In this document: positions 54,328 through 62,456 of the stretch, in pieces | Position numbering within the stretch: the first letter of the stretch is position 1 | How the letters are laid out: every line of letters starts with the position of its first letter | Assembly (NCBI GenBank): GCA_002409595.1 | Contig: DHNQ01000027.1 | Coordinates: 1 to 64,000 of the forward strand | Direction: 5' to 3' | DNA: 64,000 nucleotides | From: Dysgonomonas sp. UBA5412 | GTDB taxonomy: Bacteria; Bacteroidota; Bacteroidia; Bacteroidales; Dysgonomonadaceae | Translations under genes and position numbers: made by a program | The notes under the pieces: generated by a model | Seen by the model: only the letters and a program-made list of their open reading frames with translations | Database searches by the model: none | What the model was told of the DNA's origin: nothing

Positions 54328-55485
54328 ATGAAAACTAAAACATTATTAGCCATAATCACTATCGCTTCAATTTTTAGCTCATGTATAAAAGACGAGCCAT
54401 TGGGCAAAGAAACAGACATCACAGAGTTTACTGTAGATGGTAATGGATTTATATCGAGCGACATATCGGTATCGTCCATCAGCGTCATAGTTTCCGAGTA
54501 TGCAGACCTATCTAATGTTATTCCTCAAATAAACCTATCCGCAGGAGCTACCATATCTCCAGAGTCAGGTGTAAAACAAGATTTTTCCGAAGGACCAATT
54601 ACATACAGAGTGACATCGGAAGATGGAAAATATCATAAAGACTATATTGTTTCATTTATCAAACCATCTTCTCTTAAACTAAAATTCGATTTTGAAAATT
54701 GGGAGAAAACTGCACAAGGGTTCTATACCATGATGGTCAAGGACAGCAACGGCAAATTTATAAAAGTATGGGATTCCGGAAATCCGGGTATTGCTTTTAT
54801 TTCGAGCAAAGAAAGTGATTTTGCAACCATGCCGACAACCAATTTACCGTATAAAGGACAGTATGCTGCAAAATTAGAAACATTGAAAGGAATAACTTTT
54901 GGAAACCAAAAAATGCCTATTTTCAGCGGTTCATTGTTCTATGGAAATTTTACATTAGAATATGGAATAAAGGAACCTAGAATCTGCTTAAAATTAGGAC
55001 AATACTATCCCAAATATCTAGGGAAACCTATCAAGTTTACAGGATATTATAAATATCAGGCTGGAGAGAGATATATCTATCTAGACGATAATTATAATGA
55101 GGTAGAAACAACTGAGATAAAAGACGAGATGTCGATATATGCAGTTCTGTTTAGAGTAACTAAAGGACAGGCTAATAATGAATTTTTGGATGGTATAACC
55201 ATTATGAATTCAGACAAAATAGTAGCCCGGGCAGACTGGAAACCCGAAACAGCTTCTCAAACCGATTCTCCGGCAGAAGATGGAAAGGGTTATACCCGCT
55301 TTGAAATTCCATTTGTTTACAAAAACAATGAAGAGCTAGACTTCGACAAATACGATTATAAGCTGACTATTATGTTTGCGTCCAGTAAGGATGGAAACGA
55401 ATACAAGGGAGCCTTAGGTAGTACCTTGATAGTAGATGAAGCTGAAATAATCAGCGAGAACACAGAACAAAACACAGCAGAGTAA
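54328..55485 (+). CDS. PCMD-domain lipoprotein
   Basis: Putative carbohydrate-metabolism-domain (PCMD) protein of Bacteroidota. A lipobox FSSC (C19) makes it a surface or periplasmic lipoprotein. An N-terminal beta-sandwich at about 28-110 resembles DUF5018-type modules (ITEFTVDGNGF to YRVTSEDGKYHKDYIVSF). The PCMD region follows from about 117 (LKLKFDFENWEKTAQGFYTMM) to the end, a jelly-roll like domain thought to bind glycans. At 385 residues. It starts an operon with a beta-barrel protein gene (22-base gap) and a HAD phosphatase gene (9-base gap). Confidence 0.8.
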   Translation: MKTKTLLAIITIASIFSSCIKDEPLGKETDITEFTVDGNGFISSDISVSSISVIVSEYADLSNVIPQINLSAGATISPESGVKQDFSEGPITYRVTSEDGKYHKDYIVSFIKPSSLKLKFDFENWEKTAQGFYTMMVKDSNGKFIKVWDSGNPGIAFISSKESDFATMPTTNLPYKGQYAAKLETLKGITFGNQKMPIFSGSLFYGNFTLEYGIKEPRICLKLGQYYPKYLGKPIKFTGYYKYQAGERYIYLDDNYNEVETTEIKDEMSIYAVLFRVTKGQANNEFLDGITIMNSDKIVARADWKPETASQTDSPAEDGKGYTRFEIPFVYKNNEELDFDKYDYKLTIMFASSKDGNEYKGALGSTLIVDEAEIISENTEQNTAE

Positions 55486-55507
55486 ATCAAGTCTAAAACA
55501 AAAAACA

Positions 55508-56284
55508 ATGAAAAATAAATTCATCATCATATTATTAGCGCTCACATCAATAAGTACAGTCGTCTTTGCCGACAATGGAGATGACAAGAAGAAAACATTG
55601 GATTGGTATCTCAATCTGGGTATAAATATCGGAGGATCTATGCCTGTACCTCTACCTGAAGAGGTTAGGAAAATAGAAAGTTACAATCCTAAAATAAACC
55701 CCCATATTGGTATATCTACGGTATATCACCTGGACAAGAAATGGGGTATCAGTACAGAATTATCAGTAGGGAGCAAAGGAATGCGTGTGAAAGATGAGGT
55801 AAAATATATGCATACAAAAGTATTGGTATCGGAGAAAGGTAGCAATGACCCACGAATGGTTGACGGATACTTTACCGGAAAGAACGTAACAAACGTAAAT
55901 ATACAATATCTGGCTATTGCTCTGACCGGAATTTACAATATAAATGATAAATGGGAAGTTAAAGCCGGTCTATATGCTGCGAATAACTTGAAAACAAAAT
56001 TTTATGGAAGCGTTTCTGACGGACATTTAAGAGATGGAGTGCCTAATGGTCCGATTGTAGTGATTGAGGCTGACAATCCTGCTACGTTTGATTTCGACGA
56101 TGATATGCGTGATTTTGATGCCGGAATTGTACTTGGAGGAAAATACAACATCAATGATCGTATAGGCGCTATTGTAAATTTAAATTGGGGTTTGACTGAT
56201 ATATTTTACGGCGATCAGAATCCGATCAACTTTAAGATGCAAAATATATATGCGACATTTGGTGTAGCATACAGATTAAAATAA
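55508..56284 (+). CDS. Outer-membrane beta-barrel protein, PorT-like
   Basis: A signal peptide (to VVFA) precedes a 235-residue body with alternating amphipathic strands typical of the small outer-membrane barrel families (outer membrane protein beta-barrel domain). Strand-like segments include WYLNLGINIGGSMP, GISTELSVGSKGMRV, LTGIYNINDKWEVKAGLYAA and IYATFGVAYRLK at the end. No functional residues identified. It lies between the PCMD lipoprotein and HAD genes, so the lipoprotein may dock on this barrel. Confidence 0.78.
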   Translation: MKNKFIIILLALTSISTVVFADNGDDKKKTLDWYLNLGINIGGSMPVPLPEEVRKIESYNPKINPHIGISTVYHLDKKWGISTELSVGSKGMRVKDEVKYMHTKVLVSEKGSNDPRMVDGYFTGKNVTNVNIQYLAIALTGIYNINDKWEVKAGLYAANNLKTKFYGSVSDGHLRDGVPNGPIVVIEADNPATFDFDDDMRDFDAGIVLGGKYNINDRIGAIVNLNWGLTDIFYGDQNPINFKMQNIYATFGVAYRLK

Positions 56285-56293
56285 AATTTATAT

Positions 56294-56929
56294 ATGGGAA
56301 AAATTACAACAGTACTATTTGATTTCGATGGTGTTATAACTAATACTGAACCTCAGTACGATACTTATTACGACAGAGTGGGAGAACAACATTTGGGTAT
56401 CAAAAATTTTGCGTCTATGGTAAAGGGAGTTACATTACCCAATATAATAAGTAAGTATTTTAAAGATGTTCCCCAGACAGAAATAGATAAGATTATAGAG
56501 GAAACAATCGAATTCGAGAAAAACCTAAATTATCCTCCTATTCCTGGAGCTATTGAATTTATCTCATATCTAAAAGAAAATAATTACAAGATAGGATTAG
56601 TTACCAGTTCCCAAGACTTCAAAATGAAAATAGCATTAAATGCTCTTGGATTGACTAACGCGTTTGATACAGAAGTCACAGCAAATAGAATCACAGAGGG
56701 CAAGCCTGATCCGATGTGCTATCTATTAGCAGCAAAAGACTTGAATGCTTCTCCGGAAGAATGTATGGTCTTAGAAGATTCGTTCTTTGGTATTCAATCG
56801 GGACTATCTGCGGAAATGCGTGTAGTAGGTTTATCAACTACAAATTCAGAAGCTGAACTAAAAAAAGTTGTGGATAATGTTATTCCGGACTTTTCAGATA
56901 TCAATGCAGTATTGAAGTTGATGCAATAA
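56294..56929 (+). CDS. HAD-family phosphatase, beta-phosphoglucomutase-like
   Basis: Haloacid dehalogenase-superfamily hydrolase or phosphomutase. DFDGVITNTEP contains the nucleophile D10 and the acid/base D12. A helical cap follows at about 18-80, then motif II in GLVTSSQ, the motif III lysine in GKPDP and the metal-binding acids in VLEDSFFGIQSG. At 211 residues it fits PGM/phosphatase subfamily I. Likely substrates are sugar phosphates. Third gene of the operon with the PCMD lipoprotein and barrel. Its last 29 bases overlap the convergent NUDIX gene. Confidence 0.9.
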   Translation: MGKITTVLFDFDGVITNTEPQYDTYYDRVGEQHLGIKNFASMVKGVTLPNIISKYFKDVPQTEIDKIIEETIEFEKNLNYPPIPGAIEFISYLKENNYKIGLVTSSQDFKMKIALNALGLTNAFDTEVTANRITEGKPDPMCYLLAAKDLNASPEECMVLEDSFFGIQSGLSAEMRVVGLSTTNSEAELKKVVDNVIPDFSDINAVLKLMQ

Positions 56930-57434
56930 GCCCAGACAATCCTTTATTTAAAAAATTATTAAAATCCAGTTCAAAATTTGTGGTAAATATACCTTTACCC
57001 AGATTGAGCTGGATTTCTTCTATTCTCCAGAATCTCCCGTCTGCCAATTCATTTGCATCAAGCTCAAAAGAGCCATCATATTGTGTATAAAAACAATAAC
57101 TTAATTCTCTTTCGCAATCCGTCTCAATAATATATTTTGTAATATATACGGGAGTTATATTTGTTAAGCCTAGCTCCTCTCTAGCCTCGCGCAAAACAGC
57201 TGTATCAGGCTTTTCGCCCAAGTCAATATGACCTGCGACAGACGAATCCCATTTATTGGGTTGTATATCCTTGCTGGCAGCTCTTTTTTGGAGATAGAGT
57301 TCCCCCTCCGAATTAAATATATGTAAGTGTATTACAGGATGAAGAAGTTTTGTTCCATTATGACATACACTACGTGGCGCTTGCCCTACAACATTGCCTT
57401 CTTCATCCACAAGCGGAAATATTTCTTCTGCCAT
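56901..57434 (-). CDS. NUDIX hydrolase
   Basis: Pyrophosphohydrolase with the NUDIX box at residues 68-90 (G68, E74, and REAREELG at 82-89, following the GX5EX7REUXEEXGU rule). The N-terminal part, PLVDEEGNVVGQAPRSVCH then IFNSEGELYLQKRA, resembles the isopentenyl-diphosphate isomerase/YfcD group, but the substrate is not clear. At 177 residues. It follows trhO by 8 bases on the same strand, so it is the second gene of that operon. Confidence 0.88.
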   Translation of the reverse strand: MAEEIFPLVDEEGNVVGQAPRSVCHNGTKLLHPVIHLHIFNSEGELYLQKRAASKDIQPNKWDSSVAGHIDLGEKPDTAVLREAREELGLTNITPVYITKYIIETDCERELSYCFYTQYDGSFELDANELADGRFWRIEEIQLNLGKGIFTTNFELDFNNFLNKGLSGLIASTSILH

Positions 57435-57442
57435 GTGTTCTT

Positions 57443-58474
57443 TTATTCTTTATAGAGCAGACTTTTAGACTTTCCTTTTCTGAAAATCATAACATCGTTT
57501 CGAATACCTCGCCTCAAAGTCTTTTGTTGTTCTTCGGGCAAAGATACAACATCCTTACAAGCTTCACAGCAGCAACCTTTCATTTTTTTTGTACACTCTT
57601 CGCACTGAATAAATAGCAGATGACAGGCATCATTCTTGCAATTGGTATGTGTATCGCATGGTTTACCACATTGGTGACATTTAGCAATAATATGATCTGT
57701 GATACGTTCACCCAAACGATTGTCAAAAACAAAGTTTTTCCCTATAAATTTAGATTCGAGTCCTTCAGCCTTTACTTGGCGAGTATACTCTATTATGCCT
57801 CCTTCCAGCTGATATACATTTTTGAAACCCCGATGTTTAAAATAAGCACTGGCTTTTTCACATCTGATTCCTCCCGTGCAATACATCAATAACTTTTTGT
57901 CTTCTTTGTGTTCTTCCAATTCATCATGTATAATAGGTAGCGATTCTCTGAATGTAGTTACATCAGGAGTTATGGCTCCTACAAAGTGACCGATTTCACT
58001 TTCATAATGATTCCGCATATCGATCACAATCGTGTCCGGATCATCTATCATAGCATTAAATTCTTTAGCCTTCAGGTGAATTCCGATATCCGTAGGATCG
58101 AAGGTATCATCATCAAGTCCATCAGCAACAATTTTATCCTTGACTTTTATCTTTAGTTTAAGGAACGATTTGTTATCATGCTCTACGGCTATATTCAATC
58201 TTATATTCCTCATAAAAGGATATGTATCTATGAATTCCTTAAATACCAAAAAGTTGGAAGCAGGAAGAGATAGTTGGGCATTAATGCCCTCGTAAGCTAC
58301 ATAGATGCGCCCTAACACATCTAATTCTGACCATCTGATAAATAATTCGTTCCGAAACTGTTCGGGATCGTAAATATGTGCATATGTGTAAAAAGATAAT
58401 GTCAAACGTTGAAGCCCTGCTTCATCAATCAATTGTTCTCTTTCTTTAGAACTTAAAGTATTATATAATTGCAT
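57443..58474 (-). CDS. trhO: tRNA uridine(34) hydroxylase, rhodanese-like
   Basis: Makes 5-hydroxyuridine at the wobble position of tRNA. An N-terminal acylphosphatase-like domain is followed by a rhodanese domain with the catalytic cysteine C199 in YCTGGIRCEKAS. The C-terminus is rich in cysteine (CHQCGKPCDTHTNCKNDAC, CEECTKKMKGCCCEAC), likely a zinc-binding extension seen in some members. At 343 residues it fits the family. It is the first gene of an operon with NUDIX. Confidence 0.92.
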   Translation of the reverse strand: MQLYNTLSSKEREQLIDEAGLQRLTLSFYTYAHIYDPEQFRNELFIRWSELDVLGRIYVAYEGINAQLSLPASNFLVFKEFIDTYPFMRNIRLNIAVEHDNKSFLKLKIKVKDKIVADGLDDDTFDPTDIGIHLKAKEFNAMIDDPDTIVIDMRNHYESEIGHFVGAITPDVTTFRESLPIIHDELEEHKEDKKLLMYCTGGIRCEKASAYFKHRGFKNVYQLEGGIIEYTRQVKAEGLESKFIGKNFVFDNRLGERITDHIIAKCHQCGKPCDTHTNCKNDACHLLFIQCEECTKKMKGCCCEACKDVVSLPEEQQKTLRRGIRNDVMIFRKGKSKSLLYKE

Positions 58475-58585
58475 TTTATATAAAGATTATTAGAATGATT
58501 ATAAATAAGGATGCAAATATATAACAGAAGTACCCTCTGACAAGATCTTTATCAATTGATAATGTTTATGCGTAATAGATAAAAC

Positions 58586-58620
58586 AAAAAAAATAGGAAT
58601 GCTTTCCACAATCCTATTTT
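58586..58620 (-). terminator. Terminator after DUF3836-like gene, long copy
   Basis: An 8-bp stem on the minus strand, AAATAGGA/TCCTATTT, with a 13-base loop, followed by five or more T. Confidence 0.75.
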
Positions 58621-58636
58621 CTGAGATTAAATCTAT

Positions 58637-59080
58637 TTATTTCTGACTAATAAAGCAGGCATCAACATTGTTTTCTATAAGAACCTGCTCTACTGAAAGA
58701 ATATTATCATTATCATCATAAATATGTGCTAAAAATTCGGCTTTATCAGACCATGAATTAGTTCCTTTATCCCACTTTGTATATGTTACATTCGATACTT
58801 TACCATTATCAGTATATTGATATTCATATTTTGCAGTGTTTACCCAACCTTTTTCGGAACTCCAAACTGCAATATTCTTTGATTCCAATTTACCTTTATT
58901 ATCATAAGAATATACATCTTTAGTCAATGGAGTTGAAGTATTTTTATCTAATGACACATATTCTTTTTTAATTACCGAAGAGCTCATTTCTACATTACTA
59001 TAAGTAGTTACATTTTTAGCATTAAGACTAGTTATTGAAACTAATACTGCAAAGACTGAGGTTAAAATAGTTGTTTTCAT
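58637..59080 (-). CDS. DUF3836-like secreted protein, long copy
   Basis: A signal peptide (to LNAK) is followed by a mature domain with the same repeats as the plus-strand paralogue (LDKNTSTPLTKDVYSYDNKG, WSSEKGWVNTAKYEYQYTDNG, WDKGTNSWSDKAE). At 147 residues it has the C-terminal block LAHIYDDNDNILSVEQVLIEN that the other copy lacks. Function unknown. Own -7 box and a terminator. The two copies lie in opposite orientations around the PCMD and trhO operons. Confidence 0.78.
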   Translation of the reverse strand: MKTTILTSVFAVLVSITSLNAKNVTTYSNVEMSSSVIKKEYVSLDKNTSTPLTKDVYSYDNKGKLESKNIAVWSSEKGWVNTAKYEYQYTDNGKVSNVTYTKWDKGTNSWSDKAEFLAHIYDDNDNILSVEQVLIENNVDACFISQK

Positions 59081-59126
59081 AATAGTATAATTTTTTATTG
59101 TTTAATTGTTGTTATCTTATAAAATT

Positions 59127-59159
59127 GGTGTACTAGATTACTAATACACCACAAACATA
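59127..59159 (-). promoter_or_regulatory. -7 box and leader hairpin of DUF3836-like gene
   Basis: TATGTTTG (59152-59159, minus) fits the -7 consensus. Immediately downstream a 10-base stem with one mismatch (59127-59136 with 59141-59150) would lie at the 5' end of the message and could stabilise it. Confidence 0.45.
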
Positions 59160-59266
59160 CAACAGTATTTTAATATAAAAAAATATATCTACGCTTTTTT
59201 TATAAAAAAATTAAACATTAAACACCAAATAACTGATTATATGATATTTAAATAAATAAAAAATAA

Positions 59267-61354
59267 TTATTTAGTTGATAATATATCTCTCAGCTGTTCA
59301 TCGGTCAAATTATCGCCAACTTCATCAAACGATAAACGGAATGTACATCCGGATTTCCATTCCGAACAGCCATAGGCAGACTTGCCTTTAAGTATTGTAC
59401 CTTTCTTGCAGAGAGGACATATTAGAGATATACTCTTTTTTGCAGTATCAACAGCCTCTGATTTCTTTGTTTTAGGTTTCTGTTTTGAAGCTGGCTTTTT
59501 TTCTTTCTTTTTGGGTGTTTTTTCTTCTTCAGATTTTTCTTTCACGGCATCTTCAATAGTAATCCTGCTCCCCCAATCATTTTTCACATTAGCTACTATA
59601 CCCGTAAGCATTTGTTTCAATTCTTCAATAAATAGACGAGGATCGTATTCACTTTTTTCTATCTGGCGCAACTTCTTTTCCCAAAGACCAGTCAATTCTG
59701 CCGATTTTAGCAATTCTTCTTTTATAGTGCCTATCAATTCTACCCCTGTCTGGGTAGCATACAGATTTTTGCGTTCCTTGCGTATATAATTGCGCTTAAA
59801 CAAAGTCTCGATAATAGCTGCTCGAGTGGAAGGGCGACCTATACCATTTTCTTTCAGAGCATCGCGCAACTCATCGTCATCTACCAATTTTCCTGCAGTT
59901 TCCATTGCTCGCAACAAGGTTGCCTCAGTATAATACTTAGGGGGCTGTGTCCATTTCTCATTCAGAGCCGGAATATGTGTTCCTCTCTCCCCTTTGGTAA
60001 ATTCAGGCAACAGATTATCATCTCCTTTGTCGGAATCATCGTCATCTTGATTAGCATTATTTGTCGGTTTTTCAAAAACGACTCTCCACCCCGGATCAAG
60101 TATCTGCTTGCCGGTCACCTTAAACTCTACTTTTGCTGCCTCGCCCAATACTGTAGTTGTAGCTATTTTGCAATTAGGATAAAATACCGCAATAAAACGT
60201 CTGGTAATCATATCATATACCTTACGTTCTTCCGCCGAAATATTATTAGCCCTCACCCCTGTTGGGATAATGGCATGGTGGTCTGTCACTTTACTATTAT
60301 CAAAAACTTTTTTCGACTTCGGTATTTTAGGTAATGCCAATACAGGCTTTGCCAATTCTTCATATCCTGCCAAACCTCTCAAAATAGCAGGTACTTTAGG
60401 ATACATATCATCGCTCAAATAAGTAGTATCTACACGGGGATAAGTAGTTAGTTTTTTCTCATAAAGAGATTGTATTGTCTTGAGCGTATCCTCTGCCGAG
60501 AAAGCAAATTTCTTATTACATTCAACTTGCAGTGCCGTCAGGTCAAACAGACGTGGAGGTAATTCCTCTCCTTTTTTGGTTGTAACATCTGTGACTTCAA
60601 ACTCTGAACCTCTTATTTCTTCAAGAAATCGCTCACCTTCCTCTTGTGTGGTAAACCGTCCTTTGGTTGCCGAAAAGGTAGTTTCTCGATAGACAGTTTT
60701 TAGCTCCCAATAGGCTTCGGGTTTAAAATTCTCAATCTCTAGCTGGCGGTTTACGATCAGAGCCAATGTAGGAGTTTGTACACGCCCGATAGACAAGACA
60801 GAGCGATTTTGACCATATTTGACTGTGTACAATCTTGTCGCATTCATGCCCAAAAGCCAATCACCAATGGCTCTTGAGAGTCCTGCTTCGTACAATTTAT
60901 CAAATACAGCCTGATCTTTGAGTTTATTAAACCCTTCCCTAATAGAATCTTCGGTAAGGGATGAAATCCAAAGTCGTTTAACGGGCACTTTACATTGAGC
61001 TTTCTGCATTACCCAACGCTGAATAAGTTCGCCCTCTTGCCCGGCATCACCGCAATTTATAACTTCGTCCGCCTCCGACATAAGTTTTTCGATCACTCCA
61101 AATTGTTTTTTTACACCATCATTGTCTATCAGTTTGATGGCAAAGCGTGGAGGAATCATCGGCAGCAGTTCTAAAGACCATTGCTTCCACTGCGGAGCAT
61201 ATTCGTGAGGTTCTTTAAGTGTACAAAAGTGCCCGAAGGTCCAAGTTACTTGATAGCCATTACCCTCGAAATAACCATCTTTGCGGGCATTTGCCCCTAA
61301 TATGGCAGCTATTTCTCGCGCAACACTCGGTTTTTCGGCTATACATACTTTCAT
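59267..61354 (-). CDS. topB: DNA topoisomerase III
   Basis: Type IA topoisomerase that decatenates DNA by passing single strands. The N-terminal TOPRIM domain begins CIAEKPSVAREIAAILGA and has the acidic motif in NCGDAGQEGELI. The active-site tyrosine is Y305 in TTYPRVDTTYL. A lysine-rich linker at about 612-645 (KKKEKKPASKQKPKTKK) leads to one zinc ribbon, CPLCKKGTIL to GCSEWKSGC. At 695 residues. It is chromosomally placed behind panB by 38 bases, so not a plasmid or integrative-element copy by context. Confidence 0.93.
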   Translation of the reverse strand: MKVCIAEKPSVAREIAAILGANARKDGYFEGNGYQVTWTFGHFCTLKEPHEYAPQWKQWSLELLPMIPPRFAIKLIDNDGVKKQFGVIEKLMSEADEVINCGDAGQEGELIQRWVMQKAQCKVPVKRLWISSLTEDSIREGFNKLKDQAVFDKLYEAGLSRAIGDWLLGMNATRLYTVKYGQNRSVLSIGRVQTPTLALIVNRQLEIENFKPEAYWELKTVYRETTFSATKGRFTTQEEGERFLEEIRGSEFEVTDVTTKKGEELPPRLFDLTALQVECNKKFAFSAEDTLKTIQSLYEKKLTTYPRVDTTYLSDDMYPKVPAILRGLAGYEELAKPVLALPKIPKSKKVFDNSKVTDHHAIIPTGVRANNISAEERKVYDMITRRFIAVFYPNCKIATTTVLGEAAKVEFKVTGKQILDPGWRVVFEKPTNNANQDDDDSDKGDDNLLPEFTKGERGTHIPALNEKWTQPPKYYTEATLLRAMETAGKLVDDDELRDALKENGIGRPSTRAAIIETLFKRNYIRKERKNLYATQTGVELIGTIKEELLKSAELTGLWEKKLRQIEKSEYDPRLFIEELKQMLTGIVANVKNDWGSRITIEDAVKEKSEEEKTPKKKEKKPASKQKPKTKKSEAVDTAKKSISLICPLCKKGTILKGKSAYGCSEWKSGCTFRLSFDEVGDNLTDEQLRDILSTK

Positions 61355-61392
61355 ACAATCTTAAATACTAATTCTAATTATTTCTATATTAA

Positions 61393-62211
61393 TCAATAAC
61401 TCTCGTCCATATTTGGAAATTCCTGAGCTTTAACATCTTTAATATAATGCTGCACGGCTTCTGTCATAACTGCATGGAGGTCTGCATAGCGACGAAGAAA
61501 TTTAGGGGAAAAATTTTTATTAATACCCAACATATCGTGCATCACCAAAACTTGTCCGTCAGCATGAGGACCGGCTCCGATCCCGATAATAGGAATTGAG
61601 AGTTTAGAAGCAACTTCTTTGGTTAAGTCGGCCGGTATTTTTTCGAGAACAATACCAAAGCATCCGACTTCTTGCAACAGAAGAGCATCTTTCGTCAGTT
61701 TATCTGCTTCTTCCTGATTTTTAGCACGCACATTATATGTACCGTATTTGTTGATAGACTGAGGCATAAGCCCGAGATGTCCCATTACAGGAATACCCGC
61801 ATCTATAATTTTCTTTATATCCGAAATAATTTCCTCTCCGCCCTCTATTTTCAATGCATCTGCTCCGGTTTCCTTCATCATTCGGATAGCATTCTCCAAA
61901 GAATTCAAAGGATTACCTGATACTGTACCAAAAGGCATATCTACGACAACGAGCGAACGCTTTACGGCATTCATAACCGAGCGTCCGTGATATATCATCT
62001 GGTCTACCGTCATAGGCAAAGTGGTTATATTGCCAACCATAACATTAGAGGCAGAGTCTCCTACAAGAATGACATCCATACCTGCCTGATCTATTATCGA
62101 AGCCATGGAATAATCATAGGCTGTGAGCATCGAAATTTTTTCTCCGCGTTGCTTCATTTCTATAAGGCGACGGGTAGTAACCTTACGGTTATCTTCAGTA
62201 TATGTAGACAT
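61393..62211 (-). CDS. panB: Ketopantoate hydroxymethyltransferase
   Basis: First committed step of pantothenate and CoA synthesis: 2-ketoisovalerate plus methylene-tetrahydrofolate gives ketopantoate. Motifs are KISMLTAYDYSMASIID, VGDSASNVMVG (metal aspartate) and MGHLGLMPQS. At 272 residues from the ATG at 62211 it matches the family. A longer frame extends to 62352, but the promoter box at 62250-62257 lies inside that extension, so it is rejected. Its substrate 2-ketoisovalerate comes from the ilv operon elsewhere in the window. Confidence 0.95.
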   Translation of the reverse strand: MSTYTEDNRKVTTRRLIEMKQRGEKISMLTAYDYSMASIIDQAGMDVILVGDSASNVMVGNITTLPMTVDQMIYHGRSVMNAVKRSLVVVDMPFGTVSGNPLNSLENAIRMMKETGADALKIEGGEEIISDIKKIIDAGIPVMGHLGLMPQSINKYGTYNVRAKNQEEADKLTKDALLLQEVGCFGIVLEKIPADLTKEVASKLSIPIIGIGAGPHADGQVLVMHDMLGINKNFSPKFLRRYADLHAVMTEAVQHYIKDVKAQEFPNMDESY

Positions 62212-62249
62212 AATTTCTAAATGATTTTTAGTTAAAATAAACCGGAGGA

Positions 62250-62282
62250 CAAAGGTATAAATAAATGAATGAAGAAAACAAT
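62250..62282 (-). promoter_or_regulatory. panB-topB promoter
   Basis: On the minus strand ATTG (62279-62282), 21 bases, then TACCTTTG (62250-62257). The predicted start is about 32 bases before the ATG at 62211. Confidence 0.6.
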
Positions 62283-62424
62283 TATTTCTATGATTGAAAC
62301 AGAGGGTAAATATGATCCGATACAAAATGTAAGAAGTAAGGCATTCTAACAAAAAATATTATGAAAACAAAAATTAAAATACACTAACAGACTTTCATCT
62401 GTTCTTTTTTTATAAGAGATTTAG

Positions 62425-62432
62425 TAATTTTG
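62425..62432 (+). promoter_or_regulatory. -7 promoter box of mfd
   Basis: TAATTTTG fits TAnnTTTG and lies 24 bases before the TTG start at 62457; no clear -33 box. Confidence 0.5.
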
Positions 62433-62456
62433 TATTTTTAATAAAAAACAACAACG

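Noticed and set aside
62209..62352. N-terminal extension of PanB from 62352
   Set aside because: The extension is not PanB-like, makes the protein too long, and contains the predicted promoter; ATG at 62211 gives the normal 272 residues.
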